Below, one piece after another: positions 28,807 through 39,942 of a DNA stretch of 64,000 nucleotides. The stretch lies in contig AP023052.1 in NCBI GenBank assembly GCA_019703815.1, forward strand, positions 2,728,001 to 2,792,000. Direction: 5' to 3'. Each line of letters opens with the position of its first letter. The first letter of the stretch is position 1. The translations under genes were made by a program, and so were the position numbers. The notes under the pieces are model-generated. The model saw only the letters and a program-made list of their open reading frames with translations. It searched no databases and was not told the DNA's origin. The DNA comes from Thaumasiovibrio occultus (GTDB lineage: Bacteria > Pseudomonadota > Gammaproteobacteria > Enterobacterales > Vibrionaceae).

Positions 28807-29655
28807 ATGAAATTGATGATAGTCAGCGGGCGCTCTGGCGCAGGCAAATCAGTCGCCTTGCGCGTGCTCGAAGATATCGGCTACTACTGTGTGGATAATC
28901 TACCGGTTACCTTGTTGCCGTCGTTTATCGAAACGGTCAAGCACACCCAGCAAGATGTTGCGGTCAGTGTGGATATCCGTAACTTGCCAACCGATCGCAG
29001 CGAAGTCGACTTAACCCTCGACAAGCTCTCGCAAGTGGCTGATGTGCAGGTATTGTTTCTTGATGCCGATCGTAAGGCGTTGATCAAACGCTACAGCGAA
29101 ACCCGTCGACTGCATCCTTTGTCGCGCCAAAACTTCACCTTAGAGCAAGCGATTGACGAAGAAGCCCAACTGCTGGCCGATATTCGTGAACACGCTGACT
29201 TAGTTATCGACACCACCTACCAATCGATCCACGAACTCAGCGAGACCGTTCGCGCGCGCGTGCTCGGACGTGCCAGCCGTGAGCTAGTGATGGTCTTTGA
29301 ATCGTTTGGCTTCAAGCATGGCCTCCCGTCGGATGCCGACTATGTGTTTGACGTCCGATTTTTACCCAACCCTCACTGGGAGCCTGAATTAAAGCCGTTG
29401 ACCGGACTCGATAAACCCGTCGCAGACTTTCTCAGTGGGCATGCCGAAGTGCATCAATTGATATTCCAAATCCGCAGCTTCATTGAAAACTGGCTGCCGA
29501 TGTTGGAAAAAAATAATCGCAGTTACTTAACGGTGGCGATTGGCTGTACTGGCGGGCAGCACCGCTCAGTGTTTATTGCCGAGCAACTAGCAGCCTATTT
29601 CCAAGACAAGCACCACCAAGTACAAACCCGTCACCGCACATTGGAAAAGCAATAA
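28807..29655 (+). CDS. rapZ: RNase adapter protein RapZ
   Basis: RapZ binds small RNAs such as GlmZ and guides RNase E to them; it senses glucosamine-6-phosphate and so tunes amino-sugar synthesis. The 282-residue protein has an N-terminal kinase-like domain with Walker A GRSGAGKS (about 8-15) and Walker B-like [24 protein letters not shown] (about 79-102). The C-terminal domain ends with [20 protein letters not shown], typical of the family. Length is close to the Escherichia coli protein (284). Confidence 0.97.
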   Translation: MKLMIVSGRSGAGKSVALRVLEDIGYYCVDNLPVTLLPSFIETVKHTQQDVAVSVDIRNLPTDRSEVDLTLDKLSQVADVQVLFLDADRKALIKRYSETRRLHPLSRQNFTLEQAIDEEAQLLADIREHADLVIDTTYQSIHELSETVRARVLGRASRELVMVFESFGFKHGLPSDADYVFDVRFLPNPHWEPELKPLTGLDKPVADFLSGHAEVHQLIFQIRSFIENWLPMLEKNNRSYLTVAIGCTGGQHRSVFIAEQLAAYFQDKHHQVQTRHRTLEKQ

Positions 29656-29683
29656 CGCTATCAGTGCAAGGAACTTACGCGCT

Positions 29684-29956
29684 ATGACACGTCACACACA
29701 AACGGTGCATATTCAGAATCGGCTCGGGCTCCACGCTCGCGCCGCCATTCAATTGGTCGAGCTCGTCCAAAGCTTTGATGCCACTATCACCTTAAAAAAA
29801 GAAGATAAGGAAGCCTTAGTCGAAGGCGTGATGGGCTTATTGCTGCTCGAATCCTCACAAGGCGAAGAGATCACCGTCGAAGCGGAAGGTCCCGATGCTG
29901 AGCCGGCGCTAAAAGCCGTGTGCGAGCTTATTGCCGCCGGTTTTTACGAAGAGTAA
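29684..29956 (+). CDS. ptsO: Nitrogen-PTS phosphocarrier protein NPr
   Basis: NPr passes phosphate from PtsP to PtsN. The 90-residue HPr-like protein has active-site His17 in GLHARAA. The region equivalent to HPr Ser46 reads EGVMGLLLLE, so a glycine (Gly48) replaces the regulatory serine present in HPr and in Escherichia coli NPr. Length equals Escherichia coli NPr. It is the last gene of the rpoN-hpf-ptsN-rapZ-npr group; 203 bp without a clear terminator separate it from mgtE. Confidence 0.95.
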   Translation: MTRHTQTVHIQNRLGLHARAAIQLVELVQSFDATITLKKEDKEALVEGVMGLLLLESSQGEEITVEAEGPDAEPALKAVCELIAAGFYEE

Positions 29957-30159
29957 ACTCTGCGCCAACACCAACCTATTTCGCCAGCCAGATCTTGCGT
30001 TCATTCTCAGGCGCAAACCGACGCCGAACATACGGGCTTCCCTTCCCAATGGGTGAAATCTGCGGCACACTTTTGGTGTTAATTCATTAACATTGAGACA
30101 AAGCCGGCAATATTGCGGTAAAATTCAAACTATTGCTTAGCGCAGAAAGAAGGTAGGTC

Positions 30160-31518
30160 ATGGTGGAAAAAGTAGATCAAGAAACAACACCCCACCAAAT
30201 GCTGCAAGAGGTCCACAGTGCTCTTGAGCATGGCATGTTCGTACATGTCCGCCGCATGTTGCAAGACATGGAGCCGGAAGATATTGCCCATCTACTCGAA
30301 GCCTGTCCTCCGAAAGAACGTTTCATCATATGGCAGCTGACCGACGAAGATGATCACGGTGACATCCTTGACGAACTTTCAGAAGACGTCAAAGATGGCA
30401 TCGTTGCCCGCATGGCGCCAGAAAAACTGGCAGAAGCCACAGAGGGGATGGAAAGTGATGATGTCGCTTACATTCTTCGTAACCTGCCAGATGAAGTCTT
30501 CCAAGAAGTACTGGCGCAGATGGATGCGCAGGATCGCCACCGAATAGAGGCTGCGCTCGCCTACCCAGAAGACAGTGCCGGCGGCATGATGACCACCGAC
30601 TTTGTCACCATTCGCTCTGACGTGAGCGTGGAAGTGGTTTTGCGTTACCTTCGGATGAAAGGCGAACTGCCTGAGGCGACCGACGCCCTTTATGTCGTGG
30701 ATGAAAACAACCATTTGCTAGGCCATTTATCTTTGGCCACGCTTGTCACTTCTCCTTCTGATTCCGCGATTGAAGAGCTCATGGATCCGCCCGATGAAGC
30801 GATCCCAACCGACATGGACGACAGTGAAGTCGCCCAGCTGTTTGAGCGCCGTAACTGGGTCTCCGCGCCCGTGATCGATGCAAACAATTTGCTGGTCGGC
30901 CGTATCACCATCGATGACGTGGTCGATATCATTCGTGAAGACGCAGAGCACAGCATGATGCGCTCCGCAGGTCTAGATGATGAAGAAGATACCTTTGCCC
31001 CAGTGCTAAAGTCGGCCAAAAGCCGCAGTATTTGGTTGGGTGTCAACGTGTTAGCCGCGCTGGCCGCTGCTTCAGTCTCGAACATGTTTGAAGGCACGCT
31101 CGATAAAATGGCGGCGATTGCCGTATTGATGACCATTGTGCCGTCAATGGGTGGCGTGGCCGGTAACCAAACCGTGGCACTGGTAATTCGTGGTTTGGCG
31201 TTGGGTCACATCGGTAGCTCTAACACCAAGTGGCTACTGAGCAAAGAAGCCCGCGTCGGTTTGATCAACGGTTTGCTGTGGGCTGCAACCATTGGCGGTA
31301 TTGTGGTGGTGTGGAAAGGTAGCTGGTTGCTCGGCGGTATTATTGCCGCAGCGATGTTAACCAACCTGTTTGTCGCCGGTATTGCCGGTGTGATGATCCC
31401 GATCTTGATGAAAAAGTTCAATATCGACCCCGCCCTAGCCGGTGGTATGGCACTGACGACCGTCACCGACGTCATTGGTCTTTCGGTCTTCTTGGGGCTC
31501 GCGACGATCTTGATCTAA
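30160..31518 (+). CDS. mgtE: Magnesium transporter MgtE
   Basis: MgtE is a dimeric, Mg2+-gated Mg2+ channel of the inner membrane. The 452-residue protein has the N domain of alpha-helical superhelix type (about 10-130), two CBS domains (about 135-255, including EEIMDPPDEAIPTDMDDSEVAQLF-like sequence) and a connecting helix. Five C-terminal membrane helices follow, with PSMGGVAGNQTVALVIRGLALG (about 327-348) and the pore-lining GGMALTTVTDVIGLSVFLGLA near the end. Intracellular Mg2+ gates the channel by binding between the N and CBS domains. A terminator follows. Confidence 0.97.
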   Translation: MVEKVDQETTPHQMLQEVHSALEHGMFVHVRRMLQDMEPEDIAHLLEACPPKERFIIWQLTDEDDHGDILDELSEDVKDGIVARMAPEKLAEATEGMESDDVAYILRNLPDEVFQEVLAQMDAQDRHRIEAALAYPEDSAGGMMTTDFVTIRSDVSVEVVLRYLRMKGELPEATDALYVVDENNHLLGHLSLATLVTSPSDSAIEELMDPPDEAIPTDMDDSEVAQLFERRNWVSAPVIDANNLLVGRITIDDVVDIIREDAEHSMMRSAGLDDEEDTFAPVLKSAKSRSIWLGVNVLAALAAASVSNMFEGTLDKMAAIAVLMTIVPSMGGVAGNQTVALVIRGLALGHIGSSNTKWLLSKEARVGLINGLLWAATIGGIVVVWKGSWLLGGIIAAAMLTNLFVAGIAGVMIPILMKKFNIDPALAGGMALTTVTDVIGLSVFLGLATILI

Positions 31519-31557
31519 TCTCTCGCCTTAAAAAGCGATTCACTTTCAAAACATAAA

Positions 31558-31585
31558 AAAAGAGCGAGGATCCCCTCGCTCTTTT
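31558..31585. terminator. Bidirectional terminator between mgtE and pmbA
   Basis: AAAAGAGCGAGG (31558-31569) pairs perfectly with CCTCGCTCTTTT (31574-31585) around ATCC. It lies between the convergent genes mgtE and pmbA. Confidence 0.92.
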
Positions 31586-31619
31586 CCGTTTTTGCACTCA
31601 ACTAATAACGGGCTAACCG

Positions 31620-32963
31620 TTATTCACCCGCGATCTTCATCGATTCAATCAGTATCGAACCGGTCTGAATTTGGCTGCGGGTTTCGGTGTCATTACCAAT
31701 CGCCACAATTTGCTGGAACATCTGCTGTAAGTTACCCGCAATGGTAATTTCACTTACTGGGTATTGGATCTGGCCATTCTCGACCCAGAAACCTGCGGCG
31801 CCACGAGAGTAATCGCCCGTCACCGTGTTCACGCCTTGGCCCATTAGCTCAGTCACCAGCAAACCACGATCCAGTGTTTTCAGCATCACATCAAAATCTT
31901 GACCAGTGTTTGATACAAACCAGTTGTGAATACCGCCCGCATGGCCTGTTGGTTGCATGTTCATCTTGCGCGCCGCATAACTGGTCATCAAGTAAGTGCG
32001 CAGCGCGCCACCTTCAATGATTTCCAGATCGCGGGTCGCCAACCCTTCCGAGTCAAACGGCGTACTCGCCATCCCGCGCAGAATATGCGGACGCTCACTG
32101 ATGTTAAGCCAGGTAGGGAAGATCACTTTATCTAAGTGATCCACCAAAAAAGACGACTTGCGATACAAATTCGCGCCACTGATCGCCATCACCAAATGAC
32201 CAAACAGGCCGGTTGCGACGTCGGCAGAAAACATCACCGGTACTTCTTGGGTTTTCAGTTTCTGCGCATCCAAACGTGCCAAAGTGCGCTCTGCCGCTTG
32301 CTGGCCCACGGTTTCAGGTAGCCACAAGTCCGAGACACGACGCGACGTGGTGTAGCTGTAATCACGCTCCATCACGCCGTCTTTACCTTGGGCAATCACG
32401 CAACAACTCAAGCTATGACGGCTCGATGCATAACTGGCTAACATCCCGTGAGAGTTACCGTACACCTTCACCCCGTAATGGCTGTCGTAACTCGCGCCAT
32501 CCGACTGCTTCAAGCGCGCATCAAATTCCAGTGCGGCTTTCTCGGCGCGGATCGCTTGCTCAGCGGCATGATCTGGCTCGGGCTCATCGGGATGGAATAA
32601 ATCGAGATCAGGAATTGAGCGTGCCATCAGCTCGGCAGGAGCGGGGCCGGCAAAAGGATCTTCCGACGTGTATGTCGCAATATCGAGCGCCGCTTTCACG
32701 GTTTGTGCGATGGCATGCTCACTCAGATCTGAGGTAGATGCACTGCCCTTGCGTTGCCCACGGTAAACGGTGATCCCTAAGGCGCCGTCGCTATTAAACT
32801 CGACACTTTCCACCTCACACATGCGGGTCGAAACACTGATCCCGGTGGTTTTAGTGATCGCTACTTCAGCCTGATCGGCATGTTGGCCGGCCAGCGTTAA
32901 CGCTTTGGCTACGGCTTCTTCAAGGGCTTCGCGCTGTGCGGCAACCTGCTGTTTTACGTCCAT
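31620..32963 (-). CDS. pmbA: Metalloprotease subunit PmbA (TldE)
   Basis: PmbA forms a heterodimeric zinc protease with TldD that matures microcin B17 and peptides such as PQQ-type precursors and degrades small proteins. The start at 32963 ([18 protein letters not shown]) gives 447 residues. PmbA lacks the HExxxH motif; that is supplied by TldD. The segment [18 protein letters not shown] and the end [16 protein letters not shown] are typical. Its partner tldD lies nearby at 33717-35165, separated by darP on the opposite strand. Confidence 0.96.
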   Translation of the reverse strand: MDVKQQVAAQREALEEAVAKALTLAGQHADQAEVAITKTTGISVSTRMCEVESVEFNSDGALGITVYRGQRKGSASTSDLSEHAIAQTVKAALDIATYTSEDPFAGPAPAELMARSIPDLDLFHPDEPEPDHAAEQAIRAEKAALEFDARLKQSDGASYDSHYGVKVYGNSHGMLASYASSRHSLSCCVIAQGKDGVMERDYSYTTSRRVSDLWLPETVGQQAAERTLARLDAQKLKTQEVPVMFSADVATGLFGHLVMAISGANLYRKSSFLVDHLDKVIFPTWLNISERPHILRGMASTPFDSEGLATRDLEIIEGGALRTYLMTSYAARKMNMQPTGHAGGIHNWFVSNTGQDFDVMLKTLDRGLLVTELMGQGVNTVTGDYSRGAAGFWVENGQIQYPVSEITIAGNLQQMFQQIVAIGNDTETRSQIQTGSILIESMKIAGE

Positions 32964-33115
32964 ATCAACTCTTAACTTTAGGTAGACTGCCCCCCATCGC
33001 ATTCGCAATGGACGACCCAATCTATAAAGAATAACACTGCATGTAAGGATTTTACCCCTAAACCACCGATAAACTGATAAAATAACTCCAGCATAATCGA
33101 AATAGAGATGTCAGT

Positions 33116-33640
33116 ATGAGTCGTAAGAACAAACGCGCCCCATGGGAAGAGGAAGAAGAAATCATCTGGGTAAGTAAAACCGAGATGAAACGCGACATGG
33201 ACGCGCTACAAAAGTTGGGTGAAGAGCTCGTTGAGTTGAAACCTGCAGCACTCGCAAAAGTGCCTCTTGAAGAAGACCTACTGGCAGCCATTCAAGATGC
33301 GCAACGCTTCAAAAACGAAGCTCGTCGTCGCCAGCTACAATATGTCGGCCGTCTCATGCGCAGTGTTGATCCTGAGCCAATCCAAGCGGCGCTCGATAAG
33401 ATCAACAACAAGCACGCCCAGATGACCCTTCATCTGCAACGCCTTGAAAAACAGCGTGATGCGATTGTAGAAGGGGCCGATACTGAAATCGAAGCGGTGA
33501 TGGTTGAATTCCCGCAAGCGGATCGTCAGCGTCTACGTCAATTGGCACGCCAAGCGAAAAAAGAAAAATCGACCAATAAGCCGCCAAAAGCGTACCGTGA
33601 AATTTTCCAGTACCTAAAAGAACTGTTCAACGAAGAATAA
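33116..33640 (+). CDS. darP: Ribosome-associated protein DarP (YjgA)
   Basis: DarP (YjgA) associates with the large ribosomal subunit and aids its late assembly around the peptidyl transferase centre. The 174-residue highly charged helical protein has the family start [22 protein letters not shown] (about 9-30) and end [16 protein letters not shown]. There is no membrane segment. It is divergent from pmbA, with which it is often paired, and is followed by a bidirectional terminator. Confidence 0.95.
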   Translation: MSRKNKRAPWEEEEEIIWVSKTEMKRDMDALQKLGEELVELKPAALAKVPLEEDLLAAIQDAQRFKNEARRRQLQYVGRLMRSVDPEPIQAALDKINNKHAQMTLHLQRLEKQRDAIVEGADTEIEAVMVEFPQADRQRLRQLARQAKKEKSTNKPPKAYREIFQYLKELFNEE

Positions 33641-33674
33641 GTCTTTCAGCGGCTCGTACGTTGTCGAAGCAAGA

Positions 33675-33700
33675 AAAAAGGGGCTATTTAGCCCCTTTTT
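33675..33700. terminator. Bidirectional terminator between darP and tldD
   Basis: AAAAAGGGGCTA (33675-33686) pairs with TAGCCCCTTTTT (33689-33700) with a minimal central loop. It lies between the convergent genes darP and tldD. Confidence 0.92.
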
Positions 33701-33716
33701 CATATTCCATTGGTAA

Positions 33717-35165
33717 TTACTCTGTACCGCCGACGGTCATCGCGTCCAGCTTCAACGTTGGCTGACCGACGCCTACTGGCACGGATTGACCGGCCTTACC
33801 ACAGATCCCCACACCGCGATCAATCGCCAAATCGTTACCGACCATCGACACTTGGTTCATCGCTTCAATCCCGCTACCGATCAAGGTCGCACCTTTCACC
33901 GGACGGGTGATCTTACCTTTTTCAATCAAATAAGCTTCTGAGGTCGAGAACACGAACTTGCCAGAGGTAATATCAACCTGACCGCCACCGAAGTTCGGCG
34001 CGTAGATCCCGCGCTCAACACTGGCAATAATTTCGTCCGGCGCATAGTCACCCGCCAGCATGTAGGTGTTGGTCATACGCGGCATTGGCAAGTGGGCATA
34101 AGACTCGCGACGCCCATTACCTGTTGGCGCCACACCCATTAAACCGGCATTGTGTTTGTCTTGCATGTAGCCTTTCAAGACACCGTTTTCGATCAACACA
34201 TTGTATTGCGCTGGCGTACCTTCATCATCGATAGTGATCGAGCCACGCAAGCCTTGCAGCGTACCATCGTCAACGATAGTGCAGTGCTTAGATGTCACTT
34301 GCTCACCAATGCGACCGCTAAATACGGATGAACCACGACGGTTGAAATCACCTTCTAAGCCATGGCCCACGGCTTCATGCAGCAGTACGCCCGGCCAGCC
34401 TGCGCCTAGTACAACCGGCATGGTGCCTGCTGGCGCGGCGTCCGCATCCAGATTGACCAGCGCCATGCGGATCGCTTCATCCGCGTATTGCAGCGCGACG
34501 GTTTTGCCATTTTCTGAGATCATAAAGTGATCGTAACCAAAACGGCCACCGCCACCCGAGCTACCGCGCTCACGCTTACCCGCGCGCTCCACCAGCACAG
34601 ACACCGACAAACGCACTAACGGGCGAATATCTGCCGCATAGGTGCCATCGGTTGCTGCCACTAGCACTTGCTCGTACACTGCGTTCAAGCTCGCACTGAC
34701 TTCTTTCACCAGCGGCTCTTTGGCGCGAATATACGCATCAATTTCGGTTAACAAATCAATCTTTTGTTGGCGTTCAAACGACGCCAATGGGTTGTCGACA
34801 CCGTAGCGAGCTGGACAACTAACAGGGGCAAGGTCGATGGCGACTTTGCCGGTTGCGCCCGCCTTGGCGATCCCGCGCGCCGCGATCGCACTTTGTGTTA
34901 GCGAGTCACCCGTCAGTTGATCCGCATAAGCGAAACCGGTTTTTTCACCGGAAATCGCGCGCACGCCGACACCGCGATCGATATTGAATGAGCCATCTTT
35001 GATAATGCTGTCTTCCAATACCAGCGATTCATGCCAGCAGCTTTGAAAATACAGATCCGCGTAGTTGATGTCGCGTTGAGCAATCAACTCAAGAATCGAC
35101 GTTAAACGCTGGCGATCCAGATCGGTATTACCGAACAAACTTTGCTCAACGGTCTCCAAACTCAT
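33717..35165 (-). CDS. tldD: Metalloprotease TldD
   Basis: TldD is the zinc-bearing subunit of the TldD/TldE protease. The 482-residue protein carries the metal site [11 protein letters not shown] (about 260-270), equivalent to HExxxH, with a third ligand expected in the C-terminal Cys-containing segment [18 protein letters not shown]. It is the last gene in the long minus-strand series mreBCD-maf-rng-yhdP-nitrilase-tldD, with an 11-bp gap to the nitrilase, a strongly conserved gammaproteobacterial order. Confidence 0.97.
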   Translation of the reverse strand: MSLETVEQSLFGNTDLDRQRLTSILELIAQRDINYADLYFQSCWHESLVLEDSIIKDGSFNIDRGVGVRAISGEKTGFAYADQLTGDSLTQSAIAARGIAKAGATGKVAIDLAPVSCPARYGVDNPLASFERQQKIDLLTEIDAYIRAKEPLVKEVSASLNAVYEQVLVAATDGTYAADIRPLVRLSVSVLVERAGKRERGSSGGGGRFGYDHFMISENGKTVALQYADEAIRMALVNLDADAAPAGTMPVVLGAGWPGVLLHEAVGHGLEGDFNRRGSSVFSGRIGEQVTSKHCTIVDDGTLQGLRGSITIDDEGTPAQYNVLIENGVLKGYMQDKHNAGLMGVAPTGNGRRESYAHLPMPRMTNTYMLAGDYAPDEIIASVERGIYAPNFGGGQVDITSGKFVFSTSEAYLIEKGKITRPVKGATLIGSGIEAMNQVSMVGNDLAIDRGVGICGKAGQSVPVGVGQPTLKLDAMTVGGTE

Positions 35166-35176
35166 TGGGAATATCT

Positions 35177-36007
35177 CTATCTATTGGATTTATTATTCAG
35201 TGTAACCTGAAAACGACTGTGTGCGGAGACGGGCATACGTTTCCGTAAGACATCGGTGACTGAATGGTCAATTTCAGTACAAATGACACCCGTTTCCCCA
35301 TTTAACTGGGCAAGTACTTCGCCCCACGGGCTGATCACCATCGAATGGCCCCACGTGGTGCGTTGCTTGGTATGTTGACCACATTGCGCCGCCGCTAACA
35401 CCCAGCATTGAGTTTCAATCGCGCGAGCGCGCAGCAGTGTTTCCCAGTGCGCGCGCCCCGTCACTTCAGTAAAGGCAGCGGATACCGTCAACACCTGCGC
35501 CCCTTGTGCGCGCAGTGATTGGTACAGTGCCGGAAAACGCAGATCATAGCAAATTGACAGCCCTAACGCGCCGACGGGCGAGTCCACTACTGCCGTCGTA
35601 TCACCGGCTTGGTAGGTGGCCGATTCATGATAACTCGCCGGATCGTCAGGGATATCAACATCAAAAAGATGGAGCTTGTGATACAAGGCTTGTTGGTTGC
35701 CGTCAGCGTCAACGTAAATCGCGCTCGTGGTTAAGCGATCGCCGCAGCGAAGCGGAAAAGAGCCTAACACCAGCGCCATGTCTAGTCGGCGACACAACGC
35801 GGCGATCCGCTGTTGCCAGATCCCGCTGCCGGGCTGCTCTGCGACCAATTGGTAATCGGCTTGATCCGCAAACAATAACGCATTTTCAGGCGCGACAGCC
35901 AAGGTTGCCCCTTGAATGCGCAGCGTTTCCATCGCGGCGGTAAGAATAGCGAAGTTTTCTTCAATATCTGCACCGCTATTCATCTGAATGACGCCAGCCT
36001 TGGCCAT
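35177..36007 (-). CDS. Carbon-nitrogen hydrolase (nitrilase family, Nit1/NitA-like)
   Basis: The protein is a nitrilase-superfamily amidase, most like the Nit1 group of deaminated-glutathione amidases that repair a side product of glutathione metabolism. The 276 residues show the complete catalytic set: Glu in APENALLF (about residue 41), Lys in [12 protein letters not shown] (about 110) and Cys in [10 protein letters not shown] (about 152). The second glutamate of the family is expected before [15 protein letters not shown]. It lies between yhdP and tldD, its usual place. The substrate is inferred from the family only. Confidence 0.88.
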   Translation of the reverse strand: MAKAGVIQMNSGADIEENFAILTAAMETLRIQGATLAVAPENALLFADQADYQLVAEQPGSGIWQQRIAALCRRLDMALVLGSFPLRCGDRLTTSAIYVDADGNQQALYHKLHLFDVDIPDDPASYHESATYQAGDTTAVVDSPVGALGLSICYDLRFPALYQSLRAQGAQVLTVSAAFTEVTGRAHWETLLRARAIETQCWVLAAAQCGQHTKQRTTWGHSMVISPWGEVLAQLNGETGVICTEIDHSVTDVLRKRMPVSAHSRFQVTLNNKSNR

Positions 36008-36027
36008 CTTACACCTCCTGTTGCGGG

Positions 36028-39000
36028 TTATTCGTCGTCATCTTTCAGACGGAATTCACCTTGTCGTCTTGAGCGCTCCTGCACCACCGGATTATCGATA
36101 GGCCCAGTGATATCGTAGGTCACTTGCGTAAATACATCGACTACCGGCGAGAGGATAGTCGAGACCGCAAACACCACCAAGGCCGATTGCGGCGCTACCG
36201 CAAACGCTGTCAGCGTGGGCAGACCCGAGGTGAAATCAGGCGAGAAGGTCGCCATTGCGTTCACTTTTTCAGAAATCAAATTGGCGCTACCCGTTACGCG
36301 CAGATCCCCTGCAAGGGTTTGCATCGCGATATCATCGGTGGTGAGTACGCCATTTTCGAGCACCCCCGATCCGGTGAGATAATTAAACGGTAATCCATCG
36401 TCGAACACGCCAGTAAAGTCGAGCTGCATTTTGCGCAAGATAGATTCAAGGCTAAACAGCCCCAGCAAGCGACCGGCACCGCCAACTTTGGCTATCACCC
36501 CTTTGCCCATCTCGGAGCGGATTTCGCCGTTTAATGATTCACGGTGAATTTGCCACGGAGAGCCAAGCCATTCTAGCGATGCGTACGAATTAAATGACGC
36601 GCCCTCTAAGCCGCCAGTGGTGCTAAAGCGTCCCATTAAATCTGAACTATTGCTGCCAGTGATATCAAACACCAACTGGGTTTCGCTGCTGCGCGGACCG
36701 AGTGTCCAGTGACCATCCAAGCTCAATAAGGTGTCGCCGGAGCGCACTTCGAGCTGTTGCACCAGCAAGGTGTTATCTTCACGGCGCACACTGCCGTTCA
36801 CGCTGCCCAAGCGATAACCTTGGATCCAAGCGCTACCGACCGATAGATCCATCTGCGGCATGAGCGCCATAATGGTGCGATCGCTCTCTGTCGGCGCCGG
36901 TGGCGTAGGTCGACTGGCATAGCCTGTGGTGACATCGCCATCGTTATTTGATGCAGGAAAGTGCAAATACGCTTCATCTAACGCGACACGCAATGGCTGA
37001 TCATCCGGCCATGTTGCTTGGCCTTTGAGCTCACGACTGCTGACAATCAGCTTCCACAGTTCAGGTTGTCGACGCAGCGCAGCAGAGACCTGATGCCAGT
37101 TAAGGCCGCCTAGATGCAAGCCACCGAGATCGACATTGACCCATTCAGGTAACCACGCTAAATCACGGGTAGTGAGGCCATTGCGAGACGACGATACCGA
37201 CGGTGAGGCGGTAGCGATCACCTCATTCACTGCGGCAATCCAGCTGTCGCCATCCAAGAAGCTGGCTTTCACTTCGACTCTATCTTCGGTTAAGCGGCCT
37301 TCAAACCACGGCGTGTTACCCACACCAAGATAGCTGCCGACCATGATGGCTTTCGGTGTTGTGAGATCCGATAACCACTGATAGCGCAACTCTGGCGCAG
37401 AAATTCGGCCACTTAACATTGACTGGTTACCACGCACCAAAACATCAAGCACACGTTCGTCGGTCGGTTGCCAATCCAAGGGGTATGGCAAGGTGGATGT
37501 GACTTGCGACAGATCGCCTTGTCCGGTGACGGTATAGCGCACTTGCTCACCGATATCGACAAACACATTACCGCGCCAAGGGAACTCACCACTGAGCGCC
37601 GCTTGCTTGGCGAAACCGATCTGCCCTGCCAACGCGGCCGTGGTCATTTCGCCCGACATAGCCACATCAACTTGGTAATGACCATTGTCCGCTTCGCCGC
37701 CATCTACGCTTAACCGGATCGGTTGACCAAACACTCGGCCATACAGATCGCGGGCACTGATGCGGGTATCATCAAAACGTAAGCGCCCACTGACCCCAGT
37801 TAACTGCAACGCCGGGCTCGTTAACGTCACGCGGTTATTATTGAAAGAGACCACACCCGATGCACTGACCGGACGCGGATCAAACGGCACACTGAGGTTT
37901 AATGTACTGGTGACCGCACCTTGCGGCTGCACGTAATCCAGCGCCACGCCGACGCTGCTTGCCAAAGGCGATTGCATCATATAGTCGCGCACAGCTTGGC
38001 CATCGCTTTGCAGTTGCATCGACAGTTCAAGTACCCCGGCATCCGACAAACTCAGAATGTCACCACGAATAGACTGCGCGGTCGCGCCCAATGTTTTCGC
38101 ACTGTCACTGCGAATAAACAGCGCCTCGTTCTCAAACAGCAATTCAACGTCAGTATCGACTAACTCCGGCCAGCCCGGATAGAAAGCAAAGCGGGTATTT
38201 TCCAAAGTTAAGGCGGTTTGGAAAATGCCCGTCCCCCCTTGATAAGGAAATTGATTCAGTGAACCATACCAGAGTAAGCGCACATCCTTCGACTGCCCGC
38301 CTTGGATCGCATCAGACAAATACTGAGTCAGCTCATCACCCAGTGCCGGCACGGGCAGATAACGCCACGTGGCCGAGGCATCTTTGGCTTTGGCTTCGGC
38401 GTAAAATGCCAGCCACGGCTCACTCTGTGAGGGAAACTCTAAGCGAAACTCCCCGCGTGCGCTGAGGTGTGGCGTTGCCACGGCCACGCTTGAGGAGCGC
38501 AGCCCCCAACCGCTAGGGTCGTGATGCCAACGAATATCAACATCGCCGTCTTCTATCAGCAAAGGGGCTTGGAATACTGCATCATACGACAGGGTTTGAT
38601 CGGCCAGTTGTAGTTGAGCAAACCCTTGGGTTTCATCCCCCGTGACATCCGCATTTAGTCCCCGCACTTCCGGCAACAAGTGCCACGGCGAGCTACCGTA
38701 ATCGCGCAATGAAAACGAGTAACGGAGCGATGTCGTCTCAAAATTAGTCTTATCGGAGTTTGTGTTACCTGAGCTGCCAATGCTGAGACGCAGATCTTCT
38801 AGCCTCCCTTCCGGCTTTAACGTCGTTAATACCTCCGACGCGGAAGGGAACAGAGTGGCTAACGGCTGTAGCGTCGCCAAATCAAGTTGCGGCAGGTTGA
38901 GTTGCCATTGAGAGCCATCCAGCGCCGCCGAGAACGTCAATGTCGGCCACGGCACCTCGTTTAAGGTGAAATCTAATCCTTGGGTGGCGAGTTGCCAGCC

Positions 39001-39936
39001 ACTATCAGTCGGCTTGGCCCACAGCACACCTTGGTTGAGCGTTAACTGCTGCGGTGCACGCTCACCTTGCCAATGGATCTCTGCTTGGGCGATTTCCACC
39101 ACGGCATCGCTGACCTTGCCCTTTTCGAGATCGAGCCACGCTTGGCCGGTGAACTCACCGTGCTCAAGCGAGGTAAATTCATCCAGCGTTTCCGGCAACC
39201 AAGGCGTCACCGCCACTTGATTTGCAGAAGCGTAGACTGTCCCCGTCAGTGCGTAACCAACCGTTGGACTTTGAATGTTTGCGCGGATCTGCACATGGGT
39301 ATCGGGCTCATCCGGCAAGCTAACCGAGCCTTCAAGCAGATGATGGTGCTCGGCATGGTTGACCCATTTCAGTGCTGGAATGGCTAGCTCTTGCTGCTCG
39401 CCGTCCAAACGCCATAGCCAGATCTGGCTATCGGTCAGCACAAAATGCTCAAGTTGTACGAAAAACAGATCCTCAAGTTGCTGCTGAATTTTTACCGGCT
39501 GGGCAGACGCCGTTGCCTTGTCAGGCTGCGGCACAGCAATGTGCGGATTGAGTGCAGGGATCTGGGTTAAATCTAAATCAACCTGATCGAGTTTAAACTC
39601 TTGAAATACCAGTTTGAATTGGAACAGACTGCGCCATAAATCGAGCTGGAGTTCGATGCTCTCTACGGCAATCAGCGGACGCGACTCACCCGGCTGGGTG
39701 ATCGCTAGACCTTCAATCGACAGCGCGGGGCCGGTATTGTGCCACTCGCCATGCAAGGCGCGGCTGTCGATGTGGACTTCCGAATAGCGAGAAGCCCATA
39801 AGCTGATAGGTTGGCGGAACTGATCCAGCTGCGGCAGGAAGAAACGCAGTGACGTCACCAACACCGCTAGCAGCACGAGCAAGGTGAGCAACACCCACAT
39901 TAGCCCCCGCAAACATTTTACACTGACCGTCGCCAT
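36028..39936 (-). CDS. yhdP: AsmA-like envelope protein YhdP
   Basis: YhdP is a very large inner-membrane-anchored protein of the AsmA-like group that works with TamB and YdbH in moving phospholipids to the outer membrane. The 1302-residue product has one N-terminal membrane helix (LMWVLLTLLVLLAVLVTSLRFFLP, about 12-35) and a long beta-rich periplasmic part predicted to form an extended groove. Its C-terminal AsmA-like region holds VIAKVGGAGRLLGLFSLESI and LTAFAVAPQSALVVFAVSTI. Length matches the family (about 1270). It lies six bases downstream of rng. Confidence 0.95.
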   Translation of the reverse strand: MATVSVKCLRGLMWVLLTLLVLLAVLVTSLRFFLPQLDQFRQPISLWASRYSEVHIDSRALHGEWHNTGPALSIEGLAITQPGESRPLIAVESIELQLDLWRSLFQFKLVFQEFKLDQVDLDLTQIPALNPHIAVPQPDKATASAQPVKIQQQLEDLFFVQLEHFVLTDSQIWLWRLDGEQQELAIPALKWVNHAEHHHLLEGSVSLPDEPDTHVQIRANIQSPTVGYALTGTVYASANQVAVTPWLPETLDEFTSLEHGEFTGQAWLDLEKGKVSDAVVEIAQAEIHWQGERAPQQLTLNQGVLWAKPTDSGWQLATQGLDFTLNEVPWPTLTFSAALDGSQWQLNLPQLDLATLQPLATLFPSASEVLTTLKPEGRLEDLRLSIGSSGNTNSDKTNFETTSLRYSFSLRDYGSSPWHLLPEVRGLNADVTGDETQGFAQLQLADQTLSYDAVFQAPLLIEDGDVDIRWHHDPSGWGLRSSSVAVATPHLSARGEFRLEFPSQSEPWLAFYAEAKAKDASATWRYLPVPALGDELTQYLSDAIQGGQSKDVRLLWYGSLNQFPYQGGTGIFQTALTLENTRFAFYPGWPELVDTDVELLFENEALFIRSDSAKTLGATAQSIRGDILSLSDAGVLELSMQLQSDGQAVRDYMMQSPLASSVGVALDYVQPQGAVTSTLNLSVPFDPRPVSASGVVSFNNNRVTLTSPALQLTGVSGRLRFDDTRISARDLYGRVFGQPIRLSVDGGEADNGHYQVDVAMSGEMTTAALAGQIGFAKQAALSGEFPWRGNVFVDIGEQVRYTVTGQGDLSQVTSTLPYPLDWQPTDERVLDVLVRGNQSMLSGRISAPELRYQWLSDLTTPKAIMVGSYLGVGNTPWFEGRLTEDRVEVKASFLDGDSWIAAVNEVIATASPSVSSSRNGLTTRDLAWLPEWVNVDLGGLHLGGLNWHQVSAALRRQPELWKLIVSSRELKGQATWPDDQPLRVALDEAYLHFPASNNDGDVTTGYASRPTPPAPTESDRTIMALMPQMDLSVGSAWIQGYRLGSVNGSVRREDNTLLVQQLEVRSGDTLLSLDGHWTLGPRSSETQLVFDITGSNSSDLMGRFSTTGGLEGASFNSYASLEWLGSPWQIHRESLNGEIRSEMGKGVIAKVGGAGRLLGLFSLESILRKMQLDFTGVFDDGLPFNYLTGSGVLENGVLTTDDIAMQTLAGDLRVTGSANLISEKVNAMATFSPDFTSGLPTLTAFAVAPQSALVVFAVSTILSPVVDVFTQVTYDITGPIDNPVVQERSRRQGEFRLKDDDE

Positions 39937-39942
39937 CCTAAC

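Noticed and set aside
32213-32737. 174-codon plus-strand open frame inside pmbA
   Set aside because: Antisense to pmbA, with composition of a shadow frame and no independent support.
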